Assembly (NCBI GenBank): GCA_039707655.1
Contig: CM077672.1
Span: 356,668,031 to 356,732,030, forward strand
DNA length: 64,000 nucleotides
DNA from: Elymus sibiricus
Taxonomy: Eukaryota; Streptophyta; Magnoliopsida; Poales; Poaceae
Direction: 5' to 3'
Part shown: positions 1 to 10,251 of the stretch, one piece after another
Layout: each line of letters begins with the position of its first letter
Numbering within the stretch: the first letter of the stretch is position 1
Position numbers and translations under genes: made by a program
Notes under the pieces: model-generated
Database searches by the model: none
The model's input: the letters and a program-made list of their open reading frames with translations, nothing else
Told to the model about the DNA's origin: nothing

Positions 1-28
1 AATGTAACCCCTGTTTGAAGCTTAGGTT

Positions 29-573
29 GGTTTAACTGTAAGCTAATTGGATCCTGTGTGTTGCTGCAGAGTTTAGTGCTCAAAATTTTAGCTTTGTGGA
101 ATCATATTTGTTTCCCTTATATTATTCGTACATTCAAGACAGCACCTCGTGGGCTATATTATTATTCAGTACTTGAAACTACTCGGTGCATGCTTGTGTT
201 GTTTTTGGCTCAGTTCTGGTTCTTGCTTGATTCTTTGCTCCCCAAAAAAAATGGTTGCTTTTCTCTGCGTTATCAAATTAGCCATATGGGAGAAGTGATG
301 ACGATGACGTCGTTGTACTGTCTTGACGAGGCCCTCTTTGGAGTGGCGTGTGTGGGTATCTTGATTGTGCCGCTCAGCAGTTTGTGGTGGTTTTTGCCCG
401 GTTTTCCATTAATTAACTGGGCAACTCTCTTCTGCTTAATTAATGGATGAGGCAAATCTTTTGCCTCCGTTTCGGAAAAAAAATATATTAGCCATAGCAC
501 TGTTTCCACTGTGTTTCATTCCTCAGCTGCATATAACTTTGCTGAGATAAATAGTCTCTGCGCATCAGCATAT
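29..573. repeat. Direct duplication, copy 1 (interrupted by LINE tail)
   Basis: This segment and 1538-1829 share most of their sequence in the same orientation, starting at GGTTTAACTGTAAGCTAATT and continuing through GCACTGTTTCCACTGTGT to ATAAATAGTCTCTGC, offset by about 1.5 kb. Copy 1 is longer because a LINE tail lies inside it (287-486). Both copies lie in intron-like DNA upstream of the HCF136 pseudogene exons. Neither shows a convincing coding frame. Confidence 0.8.
287..486 (+). mobile_element. 5'-truncated LINE-type 3' tail with target-site duplication
   Basis: A 200-bp insertion ends in an A-rich tail and is flanked by direct copies of ATTAGCCATA at 277-286 and 487-496. Its last 190 bp, ending GCCTCCGTTTC then A-rich, match in inverse orientation the start of the insertion at 6776, so both belong to one family. 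The unit at 1538-1829 lacks it and reads straight through, so it is an empty site. The length, tail and target duplication fit target-primed reverse transcription. No protein remains. Confidence 0.75.
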
Positions 574-950
574 GCACTGGGATGTTGGGACTCATTAGCC
601 ATCTGTTTTTTGTTTTGTCACTTTTAAACTAATTCTGTCTTTCTATCTTTTCTGGGTTTACTAGAGAGGAACCATCATTGGTACAAGCTTAAGATCTCTG
701 ATTTACCGAAGGTAAGTAAGTACTTAAGGGAAATATAAAAGGAGACAAATAGAAGTTTTCTCCCAAATGGTCACTTTTTCCTCGTATGTTTTTTTTGGCA
801 ATTTAAGGTTATGGAGAGTCATGAAAAGTAATTTACCTCACAAGTTGAATAACTGGGTTTGACAAGTTCAGATGGGATCACATAATTGCTGGTCACTGGA
901 TTTATTTAACCTCATGGTGGAAGTGTGGTAGGATCTCTCTAACTTAGATA

Positions 951-1003
951 CTCCCTCCAGTCCATATTTCTTGTCGCTGGTTTAGTACATGGATCGTAGG
1001 GAG
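951..1003. mobile_element. Minimal Stowaway-type MITE remnant
   Basis: Fifty-three bases begin CTCCCTCCAGTCCAT and end ATGGATCGTAGGGAG, an imperfect inverted repeat, flanked by TA at 949-950 and 1004-1005. TA duplication and CTCCCTCC ends are typical of Triticeae Stowaway (Tc1/Mariner) MITEs. Almost the whole internal part is missing. Confidence 0.65.
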
Positions 1004-1537
1004 TAATAAATTATCAGGGCATGTAAAAATATTTCAATCTTATGTATCGTTGATATCCAACTTATTGACTGTAGGGTTGCTTGGTGCCTTGAATTACCGT
1101 GTGCTATTTGTCTATAATAGATAAATCCAAGACAAAGTAGTTGTTCTCAAACCTCCTGTTACTTTATTTGCTACAATGCAGCAACATTTTGCACAAAAGA
1201 TGATCTTTCATACGGTGACAGAGGAGGTGTTTGCCTTTTCTCTTTCAGGCAAGATTCACTTTTGTTCTGTTATTTTTGGTATTCTCTGGCAGCATCTGAG
1301 TGTTAAGGTTGATGTGTGTGTACATGCTGCTGATAATGATGCTGCCGGTTGTGCTTTGTAATTACAGCGATTAAATAATTTCTTTGCAGCTTCATATTTT
1401 AGTCATGATTTGGTTGCGGAACACCAGTAGTATAACAAATTGAATTAGAGAAATCGAAGTGACTTAGGTTGGTAAATTACCTGCCCTTGAACCATTTGTC
1501 TTACAACAGGGGTTGCTGAGCTATGCCACTGAGTTGT

Positions 1538-1829
1538 TGGTTTAACTGTAAGCTAATTGGAACCTGTGTGTTCGTCGAGAGTTTAGTGCTCAAAGTTGAG
1601 CTTTGTGGAACCATATTTGTTTCTCTTTTATGTTCGTACATTCAAGACAGCACTTCGTGGGCTATTGTATTTTTTGTCTCAGTTCTGGTTCTTGCTCGCT
1701 TATTTGCTCCCAAAAAATTGGTTGCTCCATTCTCTTCGATATTAAAATAGCAAAAGCACTGTTTCCACTGTGTGTCATTCCTAGTTGCATATAACCTTTT
1801 CCGAGATAAATAGTCTCTGCATAGTCAAT
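1538..1829. repeat. Direct duplication, copy 2 (empty site)
   Basis: Second copy of the unit at 29-573, diverged by many substitutions and small indels. It lacks the LINE tail found in copy 1. No reading frame is conserved between the copies. Confidence 0.8.
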
Positions 1830-1933
1830 TAAGATGCCACATCACACAAAATTACCTTCCAATCGTCTGAGCTGATGGTGTCGGACCATCTTGCGATGTT
1901 TGATCAGTGTTAGATGTAACCTATGAACTCTTC

Positions 1934-1982
1934 ATTAAGAAATACAGGCTTCTGTGTATTAAGAAATACAGGCTTCTGTGTA
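1934..1982. repeat. Short tandem duplication
   Basis: The 25-bp unit beginning TTAAGAAATACAGGCTTCTG occurs twice in a row. It is enclosed by two direct copies of GATCAGTGTTAGATGTAACC (about 1901 and 1990). This looks like local replication slippage in non-coding DNA. Confidence 0.7.
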
Positions 1983-2041
1983 TGAGATTGATCAGTGTTA
2001 GATGTAACCTATGACCTGTGAATTTTGTTCTGCTTGCTAGT

Positions 2042-2949
2042 AGGTACGAGCTTCAGTGGCAAGGGAGGCTGGATCGCCGGCAAGCCGGCCATCTTTCAGC
2101 ACACTAAGGACCCCGGCGAGAGCTGGGAGAGGATCTCGCTCAGCGCCCAGCTCCCTAGGGACATGGTAACCGGCTAATCAATCTACTCCTCTCTTGATTT
2201 GTAGGAGAACAAGTTTGCCAAACATACCTGCCAAGTTGAATATTTCATGAAAAACTTATAATCTTGTTCTGCTTATGCTGTTAAGGTTGTTAATGATTAT
2301 GCATGTTGCTCTGCGGGTTTCATCACATACATGCAAGTAAAATCATTCAAGTGTCCGGTCGTCTATTCAGCTTTAGGGACACAAACCAAACAAAATACTC
2401 TGAGGAGACATGGTGTTGCATTTTAGCCGGTGCTACTTCCTGTCATATGCAATCGGGTGATCGAGGCATAACATCGTTTGCTCCGGGTTTTTTTCCTGTG
2501 TGGTGCAGAGCAGTTTCAAGTGGCATTAGAGGTGTGAGTTACAATATAACAGACGGTGATCCGTTCACCTCATGGCCGATACATTGCTGTCTCCAAACAT
2601 GGGGACTTGTACTTGACCTGGGAGCCCAGGCAGGTTCGATCGGGAGCTCAAGATTCGGTTTGGGTAAATTGTCTGACCGAGGTTTGGTTCTGAAAACAAC
2701 AAATGGTGGCGAGACCTGGGTGTGCAATATCCCTGGGAACCTCTACTCCTTGAAGTAAGCATTCGGGTTGACTGCTGCAGTCCGAGGGAGATATCATCAT
2801 CTGTTCAGAGGTTTCAGTTTGTTTCTTACCTGAACTCTTTCCAAAATCACAATGGATGTTTGCAGGTTCATTGGCGGCAACCAAGGGTTTGTGCTCAGCA
2901 ACGACGGTGTCTTGCCCTGATACGTCGGCTGGAGTTGCGGAAAATATAG
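2042..2949 (+). pseudogene. HCF136 (photosystem II assembly factor) pseudogene
   Basis: Three exon-like blocks match from memory the plant HCF136 family, nuclear-encoded thylakoid-lumen beta-propeller proteins needed to assemble the photosystem II reaction centre. Block 1 (about 2046-2165) encodes [12 protein letters not shown] and [14 protein letters not shown] and ends at a donor-like ATG|GTAACC. Block 2 (about 2508-2755) encodes SSGIRGVSYN, then in another frame RYIAVSKHGDLYLTWEPRQ, then LVLKTTNGGETWV and NLYSLK. Block 3 (2865-2949) encodes FIGGNQGFVLSNDGVL. The order and spacing are those of the C-terminal half of the protein. It is broken: the reading frame shifts inside block 2, the segment between blocks 1 and 2 is missing, and the last block ends in a premature stop. 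No N-terminal or transit-peptide part is visible upstream, where only repeats occur. It cannot make a working protein. Confidence 0.8.
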
Positions 2950-3222
2950 CCGTGGCTATCTAGATTCCCTTTTCTTTTGCACACAAGTGACGATCAATAT
3001 ATACACACATGTGAAAGGCTGCTGATTGATTGTCTACATACTCTTTTTTCTGCAAAAGAGTGTACATATGTGTTAAATTTGAATGTTCTGGAAAAAACTA
3101 AAAAAGCTGTGAATGTTCGCAACACATGTGTGGAAATAGAGATTGTAGACATTGTGATTCTCATTTCGACTTTACCTTTGAGTAGTCTTCAATCGCAGGT
3201 TGATGGTTGTGTTCTGTTGTAA
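2950..3222. other. No gene recognised
   Basis: AT-rich sequence after the pseudogene. Possible remnant of its 3' untranslated region; nothing specific recognised. Confidence 0.4.
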
Positions 3223-3253
3223 CTAGAGATGATACCCCGCGCGTTGCTGCGGG
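3223..3253 (-). mobile_element. Possible Helitron 3' end
   Basis: Read on the minus strand, a GC hairpin (CCCGCAGCAACGCGCGGG) is followed 8-10 bases later by CTAG and then T. This is the layout of a plant Helitron 3' terminus: a short stem-loop near a CTRR end, inserted before T. The body would extend to higher coordinates through AT-rich DNA (3254-3912). No matching 5' TC end was found and no Rep/helicase coding is present, so only the end is claimed. Confidence 0.5.
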
Positions 3254-3912
3254 AATTGGATGTAGTTATTTCTATAAGATTTGGCAGCATGAAACTTTAA
3301 TTTATGTATTAGAAATATGAGAATAGAAACTAAAGTACATACAATTCATTATTATATATTTGTAGAATATTTATTGAATATTAGAAGCATGCACGGTGTA
3401 TGTTAATGTGAGTTTTTGCATGCATAATGACATGGTGAGTTGGCATAGTTGCATGTTGAGATAGTTAAATTTAGTGGGGCATGCATGGTGACATGTGAGT
3501 TGGCGTAGCTGCACGTTAAGATAATTGAGTTAGTGGGGATCAATTATTTTGTGGACCTACTTGATAATGTGGATAGGTTGCATGCATGTCAAGATAAATA
3601 AGATAGTGGGGATGAATCTCTTGTGTATGTAGGATTCTCATTTCCCTTTTGCATGGCTTTACATAAAACCGATTATGATGATGCTGAAGTTGAGAAAAGT
3701 CCATGGAATTTTTATTCTTGTAAATGTTCATATATCATAAAAAAGATGTTCACACTTTAAAAGGAAAATGGTCAGATGTTACAAAAATGTGTGTGTATCT
3801 TTACAAATATTCATGCTTTCATCTGATTTTGACACAAATTAAATTAAACTTGATTCATCAAAAAAAGGTGAAAGAAGAAATGTTTATCTATCTCATAAAA
3901 CATATTCATATG
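3254..3912. other. AT-rich gap, possibly Helitron body
   Basis: Low-complexity AT-rich sequence with repeated GCATGCATGGTGACATG-like words around 3395-3510. No coding frame is convincing. Confidence 0.35.
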
Positions 3913-4185
3913 CTCCCTCCATTCTAAAATGTAGTGCATATAGATTTTTTTTAAAGTCAAAATTATCAAAAACAATTGAGAAAAAAACTTATCAAATTTT
4001 GACCAAGTTTATAAAGAAAACTACTTGTATCTACAATTTATAAAAAAAATATAACCCATGATGTATCCAAAGATATGTATTTAGCATTCTAAATGTAAAT
4101 ATTTTTCTCTATAGACAAGGTCAAAGTTTATGAAGTTTCTGGAAAACAATCGACATGCACTACATTATGCATGCAACATATGGAG
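3913..4185. mobile_element. Decayed Stowaway-like MITE
   Basis: The left end CTCCCTCCATTCTAAAATGT and a right end containing CACTACATTATG then ATATGGAG form an imperfect inverted repeat. The word TGTAGTGCAT on the left pairs with ATGCACTACA on the right. TA follows the right end, but the left TA is lost, so the boundary is approximate. Confidence 0.6.
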
Positions 4186-4517
4186 TATGTATTAAAAGTT
4201 AAAAACAATAACTAGTGAAATACAAAATAAAATAGATAAAATAGTACAAACGTTAAAATTACTGTAAAATAAGGAAAAATTGAAAGAGAAAAAAAATTAA
4301 TGTCATGCATCGTTAGGGCAGCGTGTGCCACTGCATTGCTCACAATAAGCGAGATGTAGTGTCTCCTGCCACCCATAGCCGACTTGCCACCCCACCCTAT
4401 CCTAACCTCCAGGCCCAGTTTTTTGGGGCCTTAACATTTTCAAATAGGTTAACACTGGAGCATAGGCTTTTACCAGTAGCACCCAAATGGGCAGCCAGAC
4501 GCGCAAACCAATAGCTG

Positions 4518-4841
4518 ATGAGACGGAGCACGCCATCGTTCGAGGAGATTGCAGTGGAGGCGGTGCAGACAATGGTGGACGGGAACACTGCCAACGTTGG
4601 CAGCTCCACGTCGTACGCGTCGGGCCGCAACGACTACGAGACCAGACCGTCCACGTCGATCATCGACCTCACCTTCACCGACGAAGTCTATGGCCAGGCG
4701 ACGGACTCCGACGAAGAGTGGGAAACGTGCCCACGTCCAAGAAGAGCGGGACATGAAACACGGATGTGCCCACGTCCGTTGAAGAGTAGACTAGGGACAA
4801 TTAACTTTTTGGTATGTAATCAAAATTCTAAGTATCAATAA
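4518..4841 (+). pseudogene. Unrecognised gene fragment
   Basis: A 107-codon open frame in a GC-rich island within AT-rich DNA. The first 75 residues are acidic and serine/threonine rich (for example TDSDEEWETCP) and the remainder looks like read-through. I do not recognise the family. The GC-rich island and abrupt borders suggest a captured gene end or part of a transposon. The sequence after it (4855-4990) has CGTCCGGACGTG-type words that resemble 3' flanks of other grass transposons. Confidence 0.3.
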
Positions 4842-4996
4842 AAATGACGTGTCCGCCTTTAGTTGATGCACCGGTTTGGATGATCAGCTCCGCTATCACT
4901 GTCCATGAACACGTCCGGACGTGTCTGCGAACGTTTGTGGTGTCGGATTTGATGGACGGCGTTGGAGATGCACTAATGCTGCTTGGCAAGTCGCTG

Positions 4997-5017
4997 CCCC
5001 CCCCCCCCCCCCCCCCC
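4997..5017. repeat. Poly-C tract (21 C)
   Basis: Uninterrupted run of about 21 C. Similar C runs of about 10-14 occur near 44645, 44937, 46977 and 51660. Lengths of such runs are unreliable in most assemblies. Confidence 0.9.
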
Positions 5018-5129
5018 GCTTGAGCTAGGTTTTTGATTTCTTTTTAGCAGTCCGCTTGAGCTAGGTGGGCAGGCCCAAATACGCATTTGCATCGTCGTAT
5101 GATAGAGGCTAGCTTTCTGCCCCATGCAT

Positions 5130-5490
5130 TTGCGGCAGAGCTGACCAAACGTGCCGGCACGACCGCCGTAATTGTGCCTGGCATGGCACGACCCGTAGGG
5201 GCACGTTTAGTATACGGGTCATGCCGTGCCGGCCCGCGTGCTGCTCCCTCAGGCCCAAGCACGACCCCAATACTAATGGGCCGGCATGCCAGGCCCGAAG
5301 GCCCATGTGCTATTTGACCTGCTGGGCTGTTTATTGGGCTAGTTTAATCTACTGGGCTGATAGTTATAGGCCATATATATAAAAAAAATTAATTGTGCCG
5401 TGCCGGCCAGCGTGCTCAGCCTAGCAGCCCAAGCTCGGCCCAGGGCGTGCTGCGTGCCGGGCCCGGATGGCCAGCTTTGGTCTGCGGTTA
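5130..5490. repeat. GC-rich repetitive flank
   Basis: Repeated words such as GTGCCGGC, GGCCCGTGC and GGGCTG occur in both orientations, as in many GC-rich grass MITE-like repeats. This replaces the 5' part that paralogues B and C have, so it marks the truncation boundary of F-box copy A. No clean termini were found. Confidence 0.4.
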
Positions 5491-5548
5491 CCTTCGAAAA
5501 TCCAAAAAAAAAAAAAAGGAAAAAAAAAATCCCCCTGACTTCGTCCCC

Positions 5549-6503
5549 CTCCTCAGCCGCTCCGACCCGGACCTTCGCCGCCGCCGTCCGCGGCTCCGAT
5601 TTTCTCCTCGTCCGCCTCCCGGAAGACAGCGACCACTCCTGGTGGGAGATCATTTGCTGCCGCTGCGGCTACGTCGTCCTCCACAACCAGGACACCGACC
5701 AGATCGCTGCCTACAACCCCATCTCGCAGGCGCTGGATATCTTCCCCTACCCGCCCCAGGGGACCTGCCATCTCAGCTACCTTGTGCTCCACATTGTCTT
5801 CTCCGAAGAGGACCGGAGGTCCTTCCGTGTGGTTTGTGTGCATCGCCGCACGCGCCGCCGGCGGGCGCTGGCTCGCATCTCTGTCTTCTCATCGGACAGC
5901 AGGGAGTGGCAGGTTTTCTCGTGGGTGGACACATCAATGCTACAGCCTGGGGATCATAGAGGTGACAAGTGCTTGCTCTCGTCTTACACTGCTACACCGG
6001 TGGATAAATTTGATAAATCAGTCCACTGGAAACACAAAAATCAAGCATATATAGTCGTCGTCAACGCCGCGACGCTGCAGTTATCTCGAATGGATTTGCC
6101 GCTTCACTTGAAAGATATGGACTAATTCAAGCTTGGCCTGACCAAGGATGGGAAGCTCTCTATGGTTTTCATGGATCACTTCTCTGCAAACAAATTTACA
6201 CTTGAGGTTTGGTTTTGGAGAGCCGATGGTGATGGTGTTGAGAAATGGATGCTGCACAAGACTTTCTCACTGGACAAATTTCTTGGTTTCACTGTGTGTT
6301 CCCAGGAGTTTGTTTTCACGATGCAGGTTGTGGCGGTCATAGATGGCTTTGTGTACCTCTCTATTGATTATAATGGGCATACCAAGTGCTTCCTATCCTT
6401 CTGCCTGAAAACAAAGAAGGTAAACAAGCTCTCCGCACCTACAGTTAACCGCAATATCCATCCCTACGTCATGGCGTGGCCTCCTTCTCTGGTATGCAAC
6501 AAG
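5549..6503 (+). pseudogene. F-box paralogue A, exon 1 (5' truncated)
   Basis: Homologous to exon 1 of paralogues B and C from the RSDPDL region onward. Shared words include [35 protein letters not shown] and FSWVDTSM. The N-terminal F-box, which occupies the first 70 or so residues of copy C, is absent. The DNA upstream is a poly-A/G stretch and unrelated GC-rich repeat, although a short CCTTCGAAAATCC word at 5492 also lies upstream of copy C. The frame stops at TAG/TAA-type codon 6123-6125 after LKDMD and would otherwise continue (KLGLTKDGKLSM) to the same donor, AAG|GTGAGC, at 6503. Truncation plus stop make this a pseudogene. Confidence 0.85.
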
Positions 6504-6775
6504 GTGAGCCCATGCTTCAAGATGCTGAAGCTAATTTACTTGAGAACATTGGGCTATTGTATAGTTGTGACAATCTGCCATCCATTTCATATTTTGCAAG
6601 TTTGGTCAATTGTTTTTGAGTTGGTTACACTTACACTACAATGACTTAATTCTAAGACTAGTTATAGTAGCACTGATTTGTGTAGCTCAGAGTTCAAGTG
6701 TTCAATGCGGATTGTATATCAGGACAAGGATTCCGTATATTTTTTTTTTCATGTGGCTTGTGCAGATTATATAAT

Positions 6776-8450
6776 TTTTTTTTGAAACGGAGGCAAAAGC
6801 TTTGCCTCATCTCATTAATAAAGCAGAAGAGAGTTGCCCGGTTAATAAACGGAAAACCGGACGAAAACCGTCACAAACCGCTGAGCTGCACACACATAAT
6901 ACCACACACACCTCACATAGAGGGTCTCGTCAACATCACACACCGGTGTCATCCTCATCACTTCTCCCCAACAGGCGTCATCGCCCTCCCTAATCTCCGA
7001 GTAAGCGACTCCGACTTCTCCGAAGACAAATGTCGACCCAACCCACACCGTAGAGGCTGTGTGAAACATAAGAAACCCCGCGCCAAACTCAGCCACCCGC
7101 GCCAAGGACAGCATAGCTCCGACTCTGAAAGATAGCTCCGAAGGAGAACTATGCAAGGTTGGCGCCGCGGAAGACCACCGAACAGACCACCTGCTGCCTG
7201 TCATCGTCGCCACAGGGGCCCCGCCGCCGCAGCTCCGACTTCACCGCAACAAAACAACCCGAGGTAATCCCACGAACACGCCGGAGAAGAGCCGACTACC
7301 GCAACCATTGCCGCGTCTCCGACATCGCACACGCCCATCATCGTTGCCACAGAAGCCTCGACGCCAACACCACCAACTTCCATCGGTCCCGCTTGATGAT
7401 GCCTAGCTCCAAAGACGAAGCCCCCGAGAGGGGATACGATGCTAGAGCACCGTCATCGTCCGATCCCATGGATCTAGGGTTTCCCCCGAAGGGGCGAAGA
7501 TTGGAGCTGAGAGTACCTCGACGATGCCAACAAGAAGGAAACGGCGCTTGAAAGCGTCGCCATCGCCGGCTCCGAACATGCCGGAGACAAGCTTTCACCC
7601 GGGTCAACCTCTCGAGCCCCGCACATCATGCATCAGCAAGCCCTCCATTGAGCCACCGAGGTCAAATCCGGCCGGATCTGACCACCTTCACACTTCGCGA
7701 CCTCCGAGCAGCAGATCCGCGCCGCCTCTGAGCCGCGGCGACTGTGCCGCCCAGGCCCTTCACGCGCCCGCGACGTGCGCCACACCAGATAGGCACGAGC
7801 CCCATCCCCGCGACGCCAGATCCAGGCGGCACATGCACCCGCCGCGCCCCTCGCGGCCGAACCGCCTCCCGCGGCACGCCTCACCTCTCCCGGCAGCCGC
7901 CGGAAGCCCCTGTCCGCCCTCGCCGCACGAGCGCCTCCTTCCTACCCGAGCTACAGAACAAATCTGGGCAGCCATGTCCCTTGCGCAGCCACGCCGCTCC
8001 CTTGCCGAACCACCTAGTGCAGCGCCGCCCAAGCCGAAGCATCACCTAGCGCCGCCGTGCGAGCCCGCGCGCGTCAGATCCGTGCTTGTCCGCCCCTCCC
8101 GCACGCGCGCGACGCGTGTCTGAGCACTGCGCTGCCCCGCCACCTCGCCGCGCCGCCCCACCACCTGCGCAGCCCCACCGTGCTCGCCCCACCACCTGCA
8201 CCTGCGCTGCCTCGCTGCGCCGCCCCGGACGCCAAGGCGCCTGAGCTCCTTCGAAGCGACCGGCCCGCGCCGCGCCACTCCAAGCGGGAGGAGGAGAGGG
8301 CCTCGCCGCCGCCGAGCCGCACGGGCTTTGCCCGGCGACGCCTGCCGGCGGCGGCGAGGGGAGAAGGGGCGGCTGGTTGTGGCGCTGGCGGCGGCTAGGG
8401 TGCGCTCCTCGCCGCTCGCGGGAGCGACCGAGGAGCGAGCTCTCTGTCTT
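6776..8450 (-). mobile_element. LINE-type insertion in the intron of copy A
   Basis: A 1,675-bp block is flanked by perfect 14-bp direct repeats GCAGATTATATAAT at 6762-6775 and 8451-8464. It begins on the plus strand with T9 (a poly-A tail on the minus strand). Its 3'-terminal 190 bp match the plus-strand tail at 287-486. The minus-strand 5' end (8450 leftward) is extremely GC rich, with CGCC/GCCG words. Long open frames in it are overlapping low-complexity Pro/Arg/Ala frames on both strands, so no protein is called. The long target duplication and poly-A favour target-primed retrotransposition. It could be a non-autonomous LINE derivative or a retrotransposed GC-rich transcript ending in a LINE tail. 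Confidence 0.75.
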
Positions 8451-8732
8451 GCAGATTATATAATAGCTGCATTTGGCGGTATTTTAGGCTGGAGATTTCT
8501 CTCAACTAAATGCTTTGTAATACTATATGCAGATTTTAGGCTACACAATGCTTTGTAATACTGACCACTGTAAGGCTTTAGGCGCTAGTTTAGCAAGTAT
8601 CTTATTTCGCTTTCATTGCTTCGGTCGGTGCTAAATAAATGTATCCTGCATTATCGGAAACTGTAGCCCTGCACATTTGTTCTATACGAACAATTGAATT
8701 CTCACTTGCACCGAAATCATTTTATGTCTCAG

Positions 8733-8807
8733 GAGGACTCAGAAACCAAAGTTACTGTAGATGGTTTGGCGGATGATGGTCCTGCAGGCACACTGTCGCA
8801 GCGTTGA
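8733..8807 (+). pseudogene. Paralogue A, exon 2 remnant (GrpE-like)
   Basis: After the acceptor ATGTCTCAG this reads EDSETKVTVDGLADDGPAG in the phase of exon 1, then hits a stop at 8805-8807. Copies B and C continue for about 75 more residues at this point. Immediately downstream, fragments of the same exon (GGATCATAAAGAAGTCTCTT, about 8860) persist, so an internal deletion removed the middle. It is one of four traces of this exon in the window. Confidence 0.75.
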
Positions 8808-9143
8808 GAGCTGATTGGGTCAAAAGTCGTGGAGGTTGATGCCTGTTTACTTCCTATTGAGGATCATAAAGAAGTCTCTTGTGAGCAAAAGCACTACTCG
8901 AGATGCATAAGTGACCACCGTGAGAGACTGCATCATGTGTCTGTTCAAATGTGTCTGTACGTCAGTTTTTGGTAAACCCGGCGGGCACCCAGTTTCACCT
9001 CCTTCGTGTACTAGAAATCAGCACCCAGTTTCGGCATATCCTATTTGGCGCTTTTGCGAACGGGCGCCTGCAGCGCACAACCCCATCGCGCGGATTGGGC
9101 CGGCCCATGTATTCTCTTTTAAATCCCGCAAAAAAATCCTGCT

Positions 9144-9206
9144 GAGAATCGAACCGCAGCCGTGGTGGTTGCAAGCTGGCTGCAGTAACCACTCTAGCCA
9201 CACAAC
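9144..9206 (-). repeat. tRNA-like (SINE-type) A and B boxes
   Basis: On the minus strand, TGGCTAGAGTGGTTA (A-box-like, 9200-9186) is followed about 30 bases later by GGTTCGATTCTC (B-box-like, 9155-9144). Spacing and words match an RNA polymerase III internal promoter. No full cloverleaf with a paired acceptor stem is visible, so this is a tRNA-derived remnant, not a tRNA gene. Confidence 0.5.
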
Positions 9207-9296
9207 ACAGCGTGCCTTATTGCTTCGTTTTCTTCTTTGTTATTTTCTTTCGTTTTCATCAATTCGAAAAAAGTTCACCGGCGCCGGCCAATCCTA

Positions 9297-9650
9297 TTTT
9301 CGAATTCGATGAAGTTTTTTCGAATTGATGAACTTTTTTTCAAATTCGGTGAACTTTTTTCAAATTCGATGAACTTTTTTTCAAATCGATGAACTTTTTC
9401 CAAATTCGGTGAACTTTTTTCAAATTCGATGAACTTTTTTTCAAATCGATGAACTTTTTTTAAAATTCAATGTACTTTTTTCGTATTTGATGAACTTTTT
9501 TCGTATTTGATGAACTTTTTTTCTGTCAAAATCGATGAACTTTTTTCCAAACTCACGAACTTTTTTCAATTTTTGCCCTTTTTTTCAAATTCATAAACTA
9601 TTTTTGAATTTGAGAATTTGTTTTTCAAATTCCTGAACTGTTTTCGAATT
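9297..9650. repeat. AT-rich minisatellite, about 20-bp period
   Basis: About 16 diverged copies of a unit close to AAATTCGATGAACTTTTTTC, with T-run length and single-base variants, form a tandem array. Repeat quality falls toward the right end. It lies centrally inside the TIR-type element. Confidence 0.9.
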
Positions 9651-10171
9651 GTGCGCCAGCAGCGCTAAGTGTTTCGACGCTACAGTACAGCGCGACGCTA
9701 CAGTAACCGCGACGCTATAGTGCCTCGACGCTGCAGAGGGGCTCGAAGGAGCGAGGACTGCAGAGCGCTAACGGGCCGGCCCAACTGACAAGCGCGTGAG
9801 CGCCAGGGAGCTTCCCTGGCGCCTGAAGCGCCAATTAGGAGCACCCCCCAGTTTCACCCAGTTACGCACGTCCCGACGTCTCTCCTCTAGGATCGCTTGG
9901 TTACTCGCATGAGGCCCATACAGGCCCGTTGGATGTAAAATCGACCTATTTAGTTGGCCCGTTGGATGTAAAATCGACGTATTTGTTTGGCTGGGCTGCA
10001 TGTAAAATTTGACCCGCACATCCCGAGCCAGGCTGAGTGGGAATGGCCGAATCGTCCGTTTTCCCCGAGCCAAGCCCGGGCGAGTCACGCGTGCCGGTCG
10101 CCTGCACGTCTGGGGAAGCGCGGGAGACCGACATGATGCTTCATAACTCTCCCCTCATCGTCCATCCTCGT

Positions 10172-10174
<3 letters not shown>

Positions 10175-10249
<75 letters not shown>
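10175..10249. repeat. (CA)n microsatellite
   Basis: About 37 uninterrupted CA dinucleotides (75 bp). It is a good length-polymorphism candidate. The His/Thr and Val/Cys frames across it are artefacts. Confidence 0.98.

Positions 10250-10251
<2 letters not shown>

Larger units (their letters stand above)
8986..9860. mobile_element. Non-autonomous TIR-type element
   Basis: Inverted matches pair CCTATTTGGCGC (9040-9051) with GCGCCAATTAGG (9828-9839), and GGGCCGGCCCA (9097-9107) with the same palindrome at 9773-9783. They enclose a minisatellite and a tRNA-like segment. A direct repeat of CCAGTTTCACC lies outside both ends (about 8989 and 9850). Long, GC-rich, imperfect terminal inverted repeats without a transposase suggest a Mutator-like non-autonomous element, but a target duplication of 9 bp was not established. 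Confidence 0.45.

Noticed and set aside
660..720. Exon-like WYKLKISDLPK stretch followed by a donor-like GAAG|GTAAGT
   Set aside because: Too short to assign; no match recalled to HCF136 or other neighbours.
5393..5959. 188-codon frame overlapping paralogue A
   Set aside because: Alternative frame of the F-box-associated region; the homologous protein is in the other frame.
7524..8398. Several long overlapping frames on both strands
   Set aside because: GC-rich low-complexity body of a retro-insertion; composition explains the lack of stops.
9144..9206. Functional tRNA gene
   Set aside because: A- and B-box-like words are present but the acceptor and other stems do not pair, and it sits inside a repeat.
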